Assembly: GCA_964368495.1 (NCBI GenBank)
Contig: CAYJAJ010000007.1
Location: 1-64,000, forward strand
Origin: CALVGQ01 sp964368495
GTDB taxonomy: Bacteria > Bacillota_I > Bacilli_A > Erysipelotrichales > Erysipelotrichaceae
Direction: 5' to 3'
DNA length: 64,000 nucleotides
The position numbers and the translations under genes were made by a program. Of the stretch, positions 15,509-23,857 are shown piece by piece (the first letter of the stretch is position 1; each line of letters starts with the position of its first letter). The notes under the pieces were generated by a model. The model did not search any database, was not told the DNA's origin, and worked only from the letters and a program-made list of their open reading frames with translations.

Positions 15509-15537
15509 ATTATAAAAGAATTCAAAAAAATTTACAA
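15509..15537 (-). promoter_or_regulatory. Sigma-A promoter for the DeoR-type regulator
   Basis: Read on the minus strand, TTGTAA (plus positions 15532-15537) and TATAAT (15509-15514) are spaced by 17 bases, giving a start point about 15 bases before the ATG. The 68-base gap also has to hold iolB's ribosome site; no clear + strand promoter was found in it. Confidence 0.65.
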
Positions 15538-15556
15538 TGTAGAAAGGGTCGGCTAA

Positions 15557-16336
15557 ATGTTAAGAAATAATAAGTTAAATGAAGGATTTAATAAAGTATG
15601 CGATATTGAAAAAGATCACATGCTTATGGATGTTGATATATTAAAAGCACATAAAAATAACTTGTATGTTATTGAGGAAGCGAAGAAAGAGGTTGCAATT
15701 TTACTTGTAGAAGGCAATGTTAAAATATGCATTGATGATGTTGTCTATGAATGTAAAAGAAATAGCTGTTTTCACGACAATGCTAAATGTGTGCACTTGC
15801 CTGCTGGTAAAAAAGTGACAATATGTGCAATCGAAGATAGTGAATGCTTAATTCAAAAAGCTTACAATGACTTAGAATTTGAAACTAAATTTTATGATGA
15901 TAAATGCATTCTTCGTCAACAGTTTGGTGAAGGTAAGTTGTTTGATACAAGTAAACGTATCGTTACAACAATCTTTGATTATGAAAACGCACCTTATTCA
16001 AAGATGGTATTAGGTGAAATTATCAATCATCCAGGAATTTGGTCTAGCTATCCACCTCATTCTCATCCACATCCTGAAGTGTATTATTATCGTTTCAATA
16101 AACCGCAAGGATTTGGAACATGCTTTGTAGGGGAGGATGCATACAAAATCAATGATCATAGTGTTTCACTTATTCCAGGTGATTTAGTTCATCCACAAAA
16201 TTCTGCTCCCGGATATGCAATGTATTATGTGTGGATGATTCCACATTTACCAAACAATCCTTGGATTAAAACAAGAGATATGGATGAAAAGCACTCGTGG
16301 TTATTCAATGATGAGGAAGGAGTTATAAAGTTATAA
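15557..16336 (+). CDS. iolB: 5-deoxy-glucuronate isomerase
   Basis: This 259-residue bicupin converts 5-deoxy-D-glucuronate to 2-deoxy-5-keto-D-gluconate in inositol catabolism. The C-terminal cupin shows the family's metal site: PPHSHPHPEVYYYRFNKPQGFG (His-x-His-x5-Glu, about residues 171-190), then LIPGDLVHPQNSAPGYAMYYVWMIPHLPN. The N-terminal cupin is weaker, as usual for IolB. It is the first gene of the second half of the locus, 2 bases before iolD. A weak ribosome site (AAAGGG) precedes it. Confidence 0.93.
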   Translation: MLRNNKLNEGFNKVCDIEKDHMLMDVDILKAHKNNLYVIEEAKKEVAILLVEGNVKICIDDVVYECKRNSCFHDNAKCVHLPAGKKVTICAIEDSECLIQKAYNDLEFETKFYDDKCILRQQFGEGKLFDTSKRIVTTIFDYENAPYSKMVLGEIINHPGIWSSYPPHSHPHPEVYYYRFNKPQGFGTCFVGEDAYKINDHSVSLIPGDLVHPQNSAPGYAMYYVWMIPHLPNNPWIKTRDMDEKHSWLFNDEEGVIKL

Positions 16337-16338
16337 TT

Positions 16339-18243
16339 ATGAAAACAGTACAATGTACAGTTGGACAAGCAATTGTTAAATTTTTAGATCAACAGTTTAT
16401 TGAAGTTGATGGAGTTGTTACAAAATATGTGGAAGGTGTTAGCGTCATCTTTGGACATGGCATTGTTCTTGGTCTAGGAGAAGCTTTGTGTAATGAAAAA
16501 CACAATTTAAAGGTTTATCAAGGTAAAAATGAACAAGGGCAAGCGCATATGGCAATGGGATATGCTAAACAGAAATTGCGTCGTTCAATCATCGCAGTTT
16601 CTGCATCTGTGGGTCCTGGTTCAGCTAATATGGTGACTGCGGCTGCAACAGCTACTGCTAATCATATTCCACTTTTACTTCTGCCTGCAGATACATTTGC
16701 CACACGCCAACCTGACCCTGTTTTGCAACAAATAGAGCAGACATACGACTTAGGAATTTCTACAAACGATGCATTTAAACCTGTTAGTAAATATTTTGAT
16801 AGAATACATCGTCCTGAACAAGTTATGAGTGCAATGCTCAATGCAATAAGAACATTAATCAATCCTGAAACATGTGGAGCAGTGACTATTGCTATTCCGC
16901 AGGATGTTCAAGGAGAGATTTATGATTATCCTGAAACGTTTTTTGAAAAAAGAATTCATCATTTTTCACGTAGAAGTGCCGAGCAATCACAAATTGATAA
17001 ATTTGTTGAAATGCTAAACAAGTCTACTCATCCACTAATTATCTGTGGAGGAGGAGTTCGCTACAGTGATGCTGGAGATGCATTAAAAGAATTCTCTAAA
17101 AAATACTGTATTCCGGTAGTAGAAACTCAAGCTGGAAAATCAAGCATTAGTTGTGAGTTTGAATATAACTTGGGTGGTGTTGGTGTAACTGGTAATTTGG
17201 CTGCAAATCTTGTAGCTAGAAAATCTGATTTGATTATTGGATTAGGAACTAGAATGACTGACTTTACAACAGGTTCGAAAGAATTGTTTGCAAAATCAAA
17301 AGTTGTTCAAGTTAATGTGAGTGATTTTCAAGCTATGAAATTAGATGCTTATCCAATTGTAGCGGATGCAAAAACTTTTCTTCAACAAATCATGGATGAA
17401 AACATTAATGTTTTCTCTACTGAATCTTTCATGAAATGTAAAAAATTATGGATTGAAGAAAGAAATCGACTTGTATCAAAGACAGTTGATGCAGAAAGTG
17501 AAGTTGTTCAAAATTATAATAAACAACTTAATGAGTTTAAGGAAGTAACAAACTCACAGCTAACACAAACACAAGCGTTAGGAATAATTAATGATACTTG
17601 TCAAAATAACATCGTTGTGGGTGCTAGTGGATCACTTCCTGGTGACCTTCAAAGAATGTGGCAACAAAAAGAACAATATGGATATCATGTTGAATATGGT
17701 TATTCTTGTATGGGATATGAGGTAGCAGCAGCATTAGGTGCCAAAATTGCCTATCCAGATAAAAATGTTTATAGTATGGTAGGAGATGCAGCATTCATTA
17801 TGCTTCACAGCGAAATTTATACTTCTTTGCAAGAGAATAAAAAAATAAATATTTGTTTATTTGATAACATGAGTAATGGATGCATTAATAATCTTCAAAT
17901 GGGGAATGGACTAGATAGTTTCTGTACTGATTTTAGAAAAAGAAATGAATCGAGTAATCAATTGGATGGAGAATTGTTGCCAGTAGATTTTGCAAAAATA
18001 GCGGAAGGTTATGGATGCAAAGGATATACAATTAAAACTAAGGAGGAACTAGTCGAAGCTTTAAAAGACAGTGAATCGGTAAATAAAACAGTGTTATTTG
18101 ACATCAAAGTATTACCAAAATCGATGACACATGATTATGATTCATGGTGGAATGTTGGTTTGGCTAGTCAAAGTAATAAAAAAGAAGTGAATGAGTGTTA
18201 CGAGAAATTAGTTGAAAAGCGTAAAAATGCAAGGAGGTACTAA
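16339..18243 (+). CDS. iolD: 3D-(3,5/4)-trihydroxycyclohexane-1,2-dione hydrolase, ThDP-dependent
   Basis: This 634-residue enzyme of the acetolactate-synthase fold opens the inositol-derived ring to 5-deoxy-glucuronate. The N-terminal pyrimidine domain has EVDGVVTKYVEGVSVIFGHG and YQGKNEQGQAHMAMGYAK, where the catalytic Glu is in NEQGQ. The pyrophosphate domain has VEYGYSCMGYEVAAALGAK and MVGDAAFIMLHSEIYTSLQE...NMSNGCINNLQM, the magnesium and ThDP site. The usual GDGS reads GDAA, a mild variation. It lies between iolB and iolE in an operon with very short gaps. Confidence 0.94.
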   Translation: MKTVQCTVGQAIVKFLDQQFIEVDGVVTKYVEGVSVIFGHGIVLGLGEALCNEKHNLKVYQGKNEQGQAHMAMGYAKQKLRRSIIAVSASVGPGSANMVTAAATATANHIPLLLLPADTFATRQPDPVLQQIEQTYDLGISTNDAFKPVSKYFDRIHRPEQVMSAMLNAIRTLINPETCGAVTIAIPQDVQGEIYDYPETFFEKRIHHFSRRSAEQSQIDKFVEMLNKSTHPLIICGGGVRYSDAGDALKEFSKKYCIPVVETQAGKSSISCEFEYNLGGVGVTGNLAANLVARKSDLIIGLGTRMTDFTTGSKELFAKSKVVQVNVSDFQAMKLDAYPIVADAKTFLQQIMDENINVFSTESFMKCKKLWIEERNRLVSKTVDAESEVVQNYNKQLNEFKEVTNSQLTQTQALGIINDTCQNNIVVGASGSLPGDLQRMWQQKEQYGYHVEYGYSCMGYEVAAALGAKIAYPDKNVYSMVGDAAFIMLHSEIYTSLQENKKINICLFDNMSNGCINNLQMGNGLDSFCTDFRKRNESSNQLDGELLPVDFAKIAEGYGCKGYTIKTKEELVEALKDSESVNKTVLFDIKVLPKSMTHDYDSWWNVGLASQSNKKEVNECYEKLVEKRKNARRY

Positions 18244-18244
18244 T

Positions 18245-19141
18245 ATGGATTCAAATAAAGTTAAATTAGCAATAGCACCAATCGCATGGACAAATGATGA
18301 CTTAGTTGAACTTGGCAAAGACAATACATTTGAACAATGTGTTAGCGAAATGGCTCTAGCTGGTTATTCGGGAAGTGAAGTAGGTAATAAATATCCCAAA
18401 GATCCAGAAGTGCTTAAAAAGTACTTGGATATTAGAAATTTACAAATTTGTAATGCATGGTACTCTACGTTTTTTACATCAGATCAATTTGATGAAACAG
18501 TTGAGGGATTTATTAAACATCGTGATTTCTTGTATGAAATGGGAGCAAAAGTCATTGGTATTAGTGAACAAGGAAACAGTATACAAGGAAAGGCTCTTCC
18601 AGTTTTTGATAAGAAACCAATTTATACAGATGAAGAATGGAAAAAAGTAATTTCGGGATTTAATCAATTAGCTGATTTAGCTAATGAAAAAGGAATGAAA
18701 TTATGTGTACATCATCATATGGGAACTGGAGTTGAAACAGAAGAAGAAATTGATAAGTTAATGCAAGATTCACAAGAGAATGTGTATTTGTTGTATGACA
18801 CAGGACATCTTTATTACTCGTCACACAGCCAAGAAATGGTAGAAAGAGTACTAAAGAAACACATTCATAGAATTGTACATGTGCACTTAAAAGATGTTCG
18901 AGAAGAAAAGTTAAATGAAGTGCTTTCAGCAAAACAAAGCTTCCTAGAAGGCGTATTCAATGGAGTGTTTACAGTTCCAGGAGACGGTGTTATTAATTTT
19001 GACAATGTATTTAAAATACTAGATGAATATGATTATTCAGGATGGATGGTTGTTGAAGCTGAGCAAGACCCAAGTGTTGCGAACCCATTTGAATATGCAC
19101 TAAAAGCAAGAAAATTTATTAATGAAAAAACAGGACTATAG
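18245..19141 (+). CDS. iolE: Inosose dehydratase
   Basis: This 298-residue TIM-barrel protein of the xylose-isomerase-like family removes water from 2-keto-myo-inositol. Motifs are LAIAPIAWTNDDLVELG at the start, GYSGSEVGNKYP with a metal-ligand Glu, KLCVHHHMGTGVETEEEID, and VYLLYDTGHLYYS with the Asp and His ligands. HRIVHVHLKDVREEK and DYSGWMVVEAEQDPS close the barrel. I chose the ATG at 18245 because AAGGAGG lies 7 bases before it; an earlier in-frame start would overlap iolD. Position in the operon matches its step between IolG and IolD. Confidence 0.94.
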   Translation: MDSNKVKLAIAPIAWTNDDLVELGKDNTFEQCVSEMALAGYSGSEVGNKYPKDPEVLKKYLDIRNLQICNAWYSTFFTSDQFDETVEGFIKHRDFLYEMGAKVIGISEQGNSIQGKALPVFDKKPIYTDEEWKKVISGFNQLADLANEKGMKLCVHHHMGTGVETEEEIDKLMQDSQENVYLLYDTGHLYYSSHSQEMVERVLKKHIHRIVHVHLKDVREEKLNEVLSAKQSFLEGVFNGVFTVPGDGVINFDNVFKILDEYDYSGWMVVEAEQDPSVANPFEYALKARKFINEKTGL

Positions 19142-19151
19142 GAGAAAAATA

Positions 19152-20162
19152 ATGTTAAATATTGGGATTATTGGATTTGGACGAATCGGTAAAGTTCATG
19201 CAAAGAGTATTCAATATTATGTGAGTAATGCAAAAGTAAAAACGATTTGTGATCCGTTTTTAAATGATGAACAAGTTGCCTTTGCGAAAGAACTAGGGAT
19301 ACTTAATTGTACAAAAAATGTAGATGATATCTTAAATGATAAAGACATTGATGCAGTGTTAATTTGTAGCTCTACAGATACTCATGCTGATTTGTCAATT
19401 AAAGCTGCACAAGCTAAGAAACACATCTTCTGCGAGAAACCAGTGGATACAGATGTTGAGCGCATTAAAGAAGTAATGAAAATTGTTAAAGAAGCCAATG
19501 TTAAATATCAAGTTGGATTTAATAGAAGATTCGATCACAACTTTAAAGCAATGAAAGAGGCAGTAGCAAGTGGAGTGATTGGAGAACCTCATAGCATTTC
19601 AATACTTTCAAGAGACCCAGAAGCACCACCATTAGAATATGTTAAAGTATCTGGTGGGATGTTCTTGGACATGACGATACATGATTTTGATATGGCAAGA
19701 TATTTAGCAGGTAGTGAAATTACTGAGGTATATGCTGTTGCAGATGCATTAGTTAATCCAAAAATTAAAGAGCTTAATGATGTAGATAGCGCATTGATTA
19801 CATTAAAATTTGAAAATGGGGCTATGGGAGTTATTTCAAACAGCAGAAGAGCTGCATATGGGTATGATCAAAGAGCTGAAGTTTTTGGAAGTAAAGGAGC
19901 TATTCATAGTAATAATGATACTTCTAACACCACAGTTATTAGCAATGAAACTGGAATTATTTCTCAAAAACCACTTCACTTCTTCTTAGAGCGATATATG
20001 CAATCATTTACAGATGAAATAATAAGTTTCATAAATGCAATTGAAAACAACACTGATTGTGAAGTCAATGCCTATGACGGACTAATTCCAGTATGTGTTG
20101 CCAAAGCTGCAATGAAATCTCTTCAAGAAAATAGACCAGTTAAATTAAGTGAAATTAAATAG
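19152..20162 (+). CDS. iolG: Inositol 2-dehydrogenase
   Basis: This 336-residue NAD-dependent oxidoreductase of the Gfo/Idh/MocA family oxidises inositol to 2-keto-inositol. The Rossmann motif is IGIIGFGRIGKVHAKS. The conserved CEKPVDTD (EKP lysine at about residue 96) and GGMFLDMTIHDFDMARYL (catalytic Asp/His about 172-176) are intact. The ATG at 19152 follows GGAGA; the upstream in-frame start lies inside iolE. Only one iolG-type gene occurs in the locus, so it must accept whichever inositol isomer is released. Confidence 0.92.
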   Translation: MLNIGIIGFGRIGKVHAKSIQYYVSNAKVKTICDPFLNDEQVAFAKELGILNCTKNVDDILNDKDIDAVLICSSTDTHADLSIKAAQAKKHIFCEKPVDTDVERIKEVMKIVKEANVKYQVGFNRRFDHNFKAMKEAVASGVIGEPHSISILSRDPEAPPLEYVKVSGGMFLDMTIHDFDMARYLAGSEITEVYAVADALVNPKIKELNDVDSALITLKFENGAMGVISNSRRAAYGYDQRAEVFGSKGAIHSNNDTSNTTVISNETGIISQKPLHFFLERYMQSFTDEIISFINAIENNTDCEVNAYDGLIPVCVAKAAMKSLQENRPVKLSEIK

Positions 20163-20175
20163 GGGGTAAATGAAA

Positions 20176-21618
20176 ATGAAATATGGAAAAATAGATAATT
20201 ATATTAATGGACAAGCAAAATCAGGATCTGGAGATATTTCTCATATTTATTGTCCTGCAGATGATTCAATTATAGCAACACTTCAATATTCAACTGCGAG
20301 TGATGTTGATGAGGCTGTAATGCACGCAAGTAAAGCTCAGGAAAGTTGGAAAAAGCTTACTTTCAAAGAACGTGCTAAAGTAATATTTAAATTAAGAAAC
20401 GAATTTGAAAAAAATCGTGAAGAAATTGCACAATGCATTACGGATGAAAATGGGAAAGCAAAAGCAGAAAGTTATGCTGCTGTAGATAAAGCAATTGAAT
20501 TATGTGAGTTTGCGGTTTCTGTTCCAGCGATTTTGGCTGATCGATGCGAATATGTTTCGAAAGGGATTGAAGTTAAAGAAATTTCATCACCAGTGGGTGT
20601 AGTTGCATCAATCACGCCATTTAATTTCCCATTAATGGTTCCGATGTGGACTATTGCGAATGCAATTGTCTGTGGAAATGCAATGATTTTGAAGCCTAGT
20701 GAATTAACTCCGATTACTGCTGCTAAAATAGCACAATGCATTAAAGATGCAGGAGTACCTGAGGGAATTTTCCAAGTGGTTCACGGTGGTAAAGATGTAG
20801 TAGAAGCAATTTGTGATCATCCAGGAATCAACGTAGTGACTTTTGTTGGATCAACACCTGTTGCGAAAATTGTTTATCAAAGAGCTACTTCAGCATTTAA
20901 AAGATGTTTATCAATGGGTGGTGCAAAAAATCATATCTTAGTTACACCAGAAGTTAATCCACAAGTTGTTGCTAATGAAATATGTTCAGCAGCTTATGGA
21001 ATGAGTGGACAAAGATGTATGGCAGCATCTGTGTTAGTTGCAATTGGAAATTGTAAAGCAGTAATTGATGAAGTTATTAGACTATCTAAATCAATGGTTG
21101 TTGGAAAAGATATGCCACCTCTTGTTACAAGGGATGCAGTTACTAAAGTACATCGCTTTATCGAAAGTACTAAAGGAAATGTATTGGTTGATGGACGTGC
21201 TTATAAACTTGAAGGAAATGACAACGGCTATTATATCGGGCCAACGGTTATCGAATATGATGATTATCATGATATGTCACAAGAAGAAATATTTGCACCG
21301 ACACTTGAAATTATTCATGTAAAAGATATTGAAGAAGCACTAGCTGTTCAAAATAGTAGCCCGTACGCAAATGGTGCAAGTATCTTTACTGATACAGGAC
21401 GTTATGCTCATGAAGCTGTTCTTGGTTTATCATCAGGAATGTTAGGGGTTAATATTGGTGTTCCAGTTCCTCGTGATCCATTCTCATTTGGCGGACTAAA
21501 AGCTTCTAAGTTTGGTCTAGGGGATATTACTGGATTTGATTCACTTCCTTTGTATATTAATAAACAAAAAGTTACGACAAAATGGAATCCAAAAGATAAA
21601 AAAGATTGGATGAGCTAG
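20176..21618 (+). CDS. iolA: Methylmalonate-semialdehyde dehydrogenase (CoA-acylating)
   Basis: This enzyme of about 480 residues is an aldehyde dehydrogenase that turns malonate semialdehyde into acetyl-CoA, the last inositol-specific step. Motifs are SPVGVVASITPFNFPLMVPMWTIANAIVCGNAMILKPSE (NAD site), TFVGSTPVAKIVYQ, the general-base region SMGGAKNHILV where the usual Glu position of other ALDHs differs as in this family, and the nucleophile Cys in SGQRCMAAS (about residue 281). It ends with SFGGLKASKFG. The ATG at 20176 is 9 bases from GGGGG; one two codons earlier is possible. Confidence 0.93.
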   Translation: MKYGKIDNYINGQAKSGSGDISHIYCPADDSIIATLQYSTASDVDEAVMHASKAQESWKKLTFKERAKVIFKLRNEFEKNREEIAQCITDENGKAKAESYAAVDKAIELCEFAVSVPAILADRCEYVSKGIEVKEISSPVGVVASITPFNFPLMVPMWTIANAIVCGNAMILKPSELTPITAAKIAQCIKDAGVPEGIFQVVHGGKDVVEAICDHPGINVVTFVGSTPVAKIVYQRATSAFKRCLSMGGAKNHILVTPEVNPQVVANEICSAAYGMSGQRCMAASVLVAIGNCKAVIDEVIRLSKSMVVGKDMPPLVTRDAVTKVHRFIESTKGNVLVDGRAYKLEGNDNGYYIGPTVIEYDDYHDMSQEEIFAPTLEIIHVKDIEEALAVQNSSPYANGASIFTDTGRYAHEAVLGLSSGMLGVNIGVPVPRDPFSFGGLKASKFGLGDITGFDSLPLYINKQKVTTKWNPKDKKDWMS

Positions 21619-21627
21619 GAGGAGCCT

Positions 21628-22683
21628 ATGGATAAATTACTTGAAACAGTTCAAAAGTATCCACAAACTGAAATTTGGAATGATTCTTGTTCATGTAAAG
21701 AATTGCAGTATTGCGTTGATCGTTTAGGTTCTGGAGCTACGACAAACCCAGTAATCGTATTGAATGTTCTTCAAAGTGAACTGCCTGATTGGGAAGGGAC
21801 AATTAAAGAAATAATTAAAAGCAACAAATCGTTTACAGAAGATGATGTTGCATGGAAAGTAATCGAAAAGATGGCCTATAAAGCCTCTAAAATATTGTAT
21901 CCGCAGTTTAAAGAAACTCATGGTCAAAAAGGAAGAATATCACTTCAAACAAATGCTAAATATTATAACAACAAAGATAAAATGGTTGAGCACGCAGTTC
22001 ATTTAGCTGCAGTTTGTGAGAATTCACAAATTAAAGCACCATCATCTAAAGCTGGAATTGAAGCGTTTGAAGAAATGACCTATCAAGGTGTTAGTGTTAA
22101 TGCAACAGTGTCATTTACTGTTGCACAAGCAGTTGAAGTTGCGCAAGCTGTTGAAAGAGGATTAAAACGAAGAGAAGCTGAAGGGTTAGATACATCTTTG
22201 ATGCATCCGGTTTGCACAATTATGGTGGGGCGTGTTGATGATTATTTGAAAAAAGTTGTCGAAGAAGATAATCTAGATGTTGATGAGAAATGCTTAGATT
22301 TTGCAGGTATTGCAATAGCTAAAAAAGCATATTCAATTTATAAAGAAAAAGGTTATCGAACAAAACTATTAATTGCAGCATATCGTAATCATTATCATTG
22401 GTCTAGTTTTGTTGGAGGAGATGTTGTCTTAACAATTCCGTATAAATGGCAACAAAAGTTTAATGAATCTGATGTTGAAGTAAAAGATGAAATTAATAAT
22501 CCAGTTAATGATGCTTGTTTAGAACAATTAAATAAAATTGAAGAATTTAGAAAGGGATACGATGAAAATTTAGCGATGGAAGAGTTTGAAAAATATGGTG
22601 CATTTATAGCTACAATGAACCAATTTCTAAGTGGGTATGACCAACTTATTCAACTTATTCGTCCTTATTTCTTCGAAGGATAG
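21628..22683 (+). CDS. Transaldolase-like class I aldolase of unknown substrate
   Basis: This 351-residue TIM-barrel protein has transaldolase motifs. Near the N-terminus is GSGATTNPVIVLNVLQ (family TTNPSL motif). QIKAPSSKAGIEAFEEMTYQGVSVNATVSFTVAQA matches the region of the Schiff-base lysine (K in IKAPSS, about residue 133) and the N-x-T/V-x-x-F motif. It is far longer than short transaldolases, with an extra C-terminal helical part and KLLIAAYRNHYHWSSFVGGDVVLTIPY. It is 9 bases after iolA and 3 before the ATPase. In inositol catabolism IolJ cleaves 2-deoxy-5-keto-gluconate-6-phosphate; no IolJ is seen, so this protein is a candidate replacement. That role is inference. Confidence 0.8.
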   Translation: MDKLLETVQKYPQTEIWNDSCSCKELQYCVDRLGSGATTNPVIVLNVLQSELPDWEGTIKEIIKSNKSFTEDDVAWKVIEKMAYKASKILYPQFKETHGQKGRISLQTNAKYYNNKDKMVEHAVHLAAVCENSQIKAPSSKAGIEAFEEMTYQGVSVNATVSFTVAQAVEVAQAVERGLKRREAEGLDTSLMHPVCTIMVGRVDDYLKKVVEEDNLDVDEKCLDFAGIAIAKKAYSIYKEKGYRTKLLIAAYRNHYHWSSFVGGDVVLTIPYKWQQKFNESDVEVKDEINNPVNDACLEQLNKIEEFRKGYDENLAMEEFEKYGAFIATMNQFLSGYDQLIQLIRPYFFEG

Positions 22684-22686
22684 TTT

Positions 22687-23778
22687 ATGGCAGACGTAAT
22701 TTTAAAAAATATTGATAAAGTATATGACAACAAAGTTCAAGCAGTTTTTGATTTTAATTTAGAAATTAAAGATAAAGAGTTTATCGTGTTTGTGGGTCCA
22801 TCAGGATGTGGTAAATCAACGACTCTTCGTATGATTGCAGGATTAGAGGAAATTACTGCAGGTGAATTATATATTGATGGTGATTACATGAATAATGTTT
22901 CTGCAAAAGATCGAAACATTGCGATGGTTTTTCAAAGTTATGCATTATATCCTCATATGAATGTATATGACAACATGGCGTTTGGATTAAGAAACATGAA
23001 GCTGCCAAAAGATGAAATCGATAGTCGTGTTAAAGAAGCGGCAAAAATGTTAGAAATTGAAGAATATCTTCATCGTAAACCAAAAGCGTTATCGGGTGGA
23101 CAAAAACAACGTGTTGCTTTAGGTAGAGCAATAGTTAGAAATGCTAAAGTGTTTTTAATGGATGAGCCTTTAAGTAATCTTGATGCAAAGCTACGTGTTC
23201 AAATGCGTTCTGAAATTATTCGCTTGCATGAAAGAATGAAAAACACAACTATTTATGTAACTCATGATCAAACTGAAGCGATGACAATGGCAGATAGAAT
23301 TGTTGTAATGAAATTAGGATACATTCAACAAGTGGGGACTCCTAAAGAGATTTACAATCATCCTAAAAATATGTTTGTTGCAAGCTTTGTTGGTTCACCA
23401 TCTATGAATTTTATTGATTGTACTTATGAAAATCATGAATTTAAAGTAGGTGATTTTAGTTGTAAACTTCCAGAAATGCATTGGGATAAAATGGATGCTT
23501 ATGATGGTAAAGAAGTAATTATGGGAATAAGACCAGAAGAATTATTTATTGAGGGAATCGTAAAAGATACTTATCCGAATTCTGTATTTAAATTCAATAT
23601 CGATGTTGCTGAATTACTTGGAAATGAATTTATTATCCATGGATTATTTGAAGGTACAAAAATTAGTGCAAAAATTCCAGCACGTGAAGAATACAAAAAT
23701 GGGCAAACAATTGAACTTGCTATGGATTTATCAAAAATTCATTTCTTCGATAAAGAAACACACGAAGCAATCATTTAG
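22687..23778 (+). CDS. Carbohydrate ABC transporter ATPase (MsmK/UgpC type)
   Basis: This 363-residue nucleotide-binding subunit has Walker A GPSGCGKSTTLRMIAGLEE (about residues 37-55), signature LSGGQKQRVALGRAIVR (about 137-153), and Walker B FLMDEPLSNLDAKLR. The H-loop is in YVTHDQTEAMTMADRIVVM, and a C-terminal TOBE/MalK-like regulatory domain (about residues 235-363) is present. It is the expected energiser for the permeases at 7713-9445, since no other carbohydrate ATPase gene lies in the window. Its place at the 3' end, behind the catabolic genes, ties import and breakdown together. MsmK-type ATPases can also serve several importers. Confidence 0.92.
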   Translation: MADVILKNIDKVYDNKVQAVFDFNLEIKDKEFIVFVGPSGCGKSTTLRMIAGLEEITAGELYIDGDYMNNVSAKDRNIAMVFQSYALYPHMNVYDNMAFGLRNMKLPKDEIDSRVKEAAKMLEIEEYLHRKPKALSGGQKQRVALGRAIVRNAKVFLMDEPLSNLDAKLRVQMRSEIIRLHERMKNTTIYVTHDQTEAMTMADRIVVMKLGYIQQVGTPKEIYNHPKNMFVASFVGSPSMNFIDCTYENHEFKVGDFSCKLPEMHWDKMDAYDGKEVIMGIRPEELFIEGIVKDTYPNSVFKFNIDVAELLGNEFIIHGLFEGTKISAKIPAREEYKNGQTIELAMDLSKIHFFDKETHEAII

Positions 23779-23809
23779 TAAATTAATGGACATCATTATG
23801 GTAGTTTAA

Positions 23810-23837
23810 GGTAAATGCAATTATGCATTTACCTTTA
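23810..23837 (+). terminator. Intrinsic terminator at the end of the inositol/glycoside locus
   Basis: GGTAAATGCA (23810-23819) and TGCATTTACC (23824-23833) pair perfectly around a 4-base loop, with TTTA after. It closes the long operon before the MATE gene. Confidence 0.75.
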
Positions 23838-23857
23838 AAAATATGTAGGGGGATATT

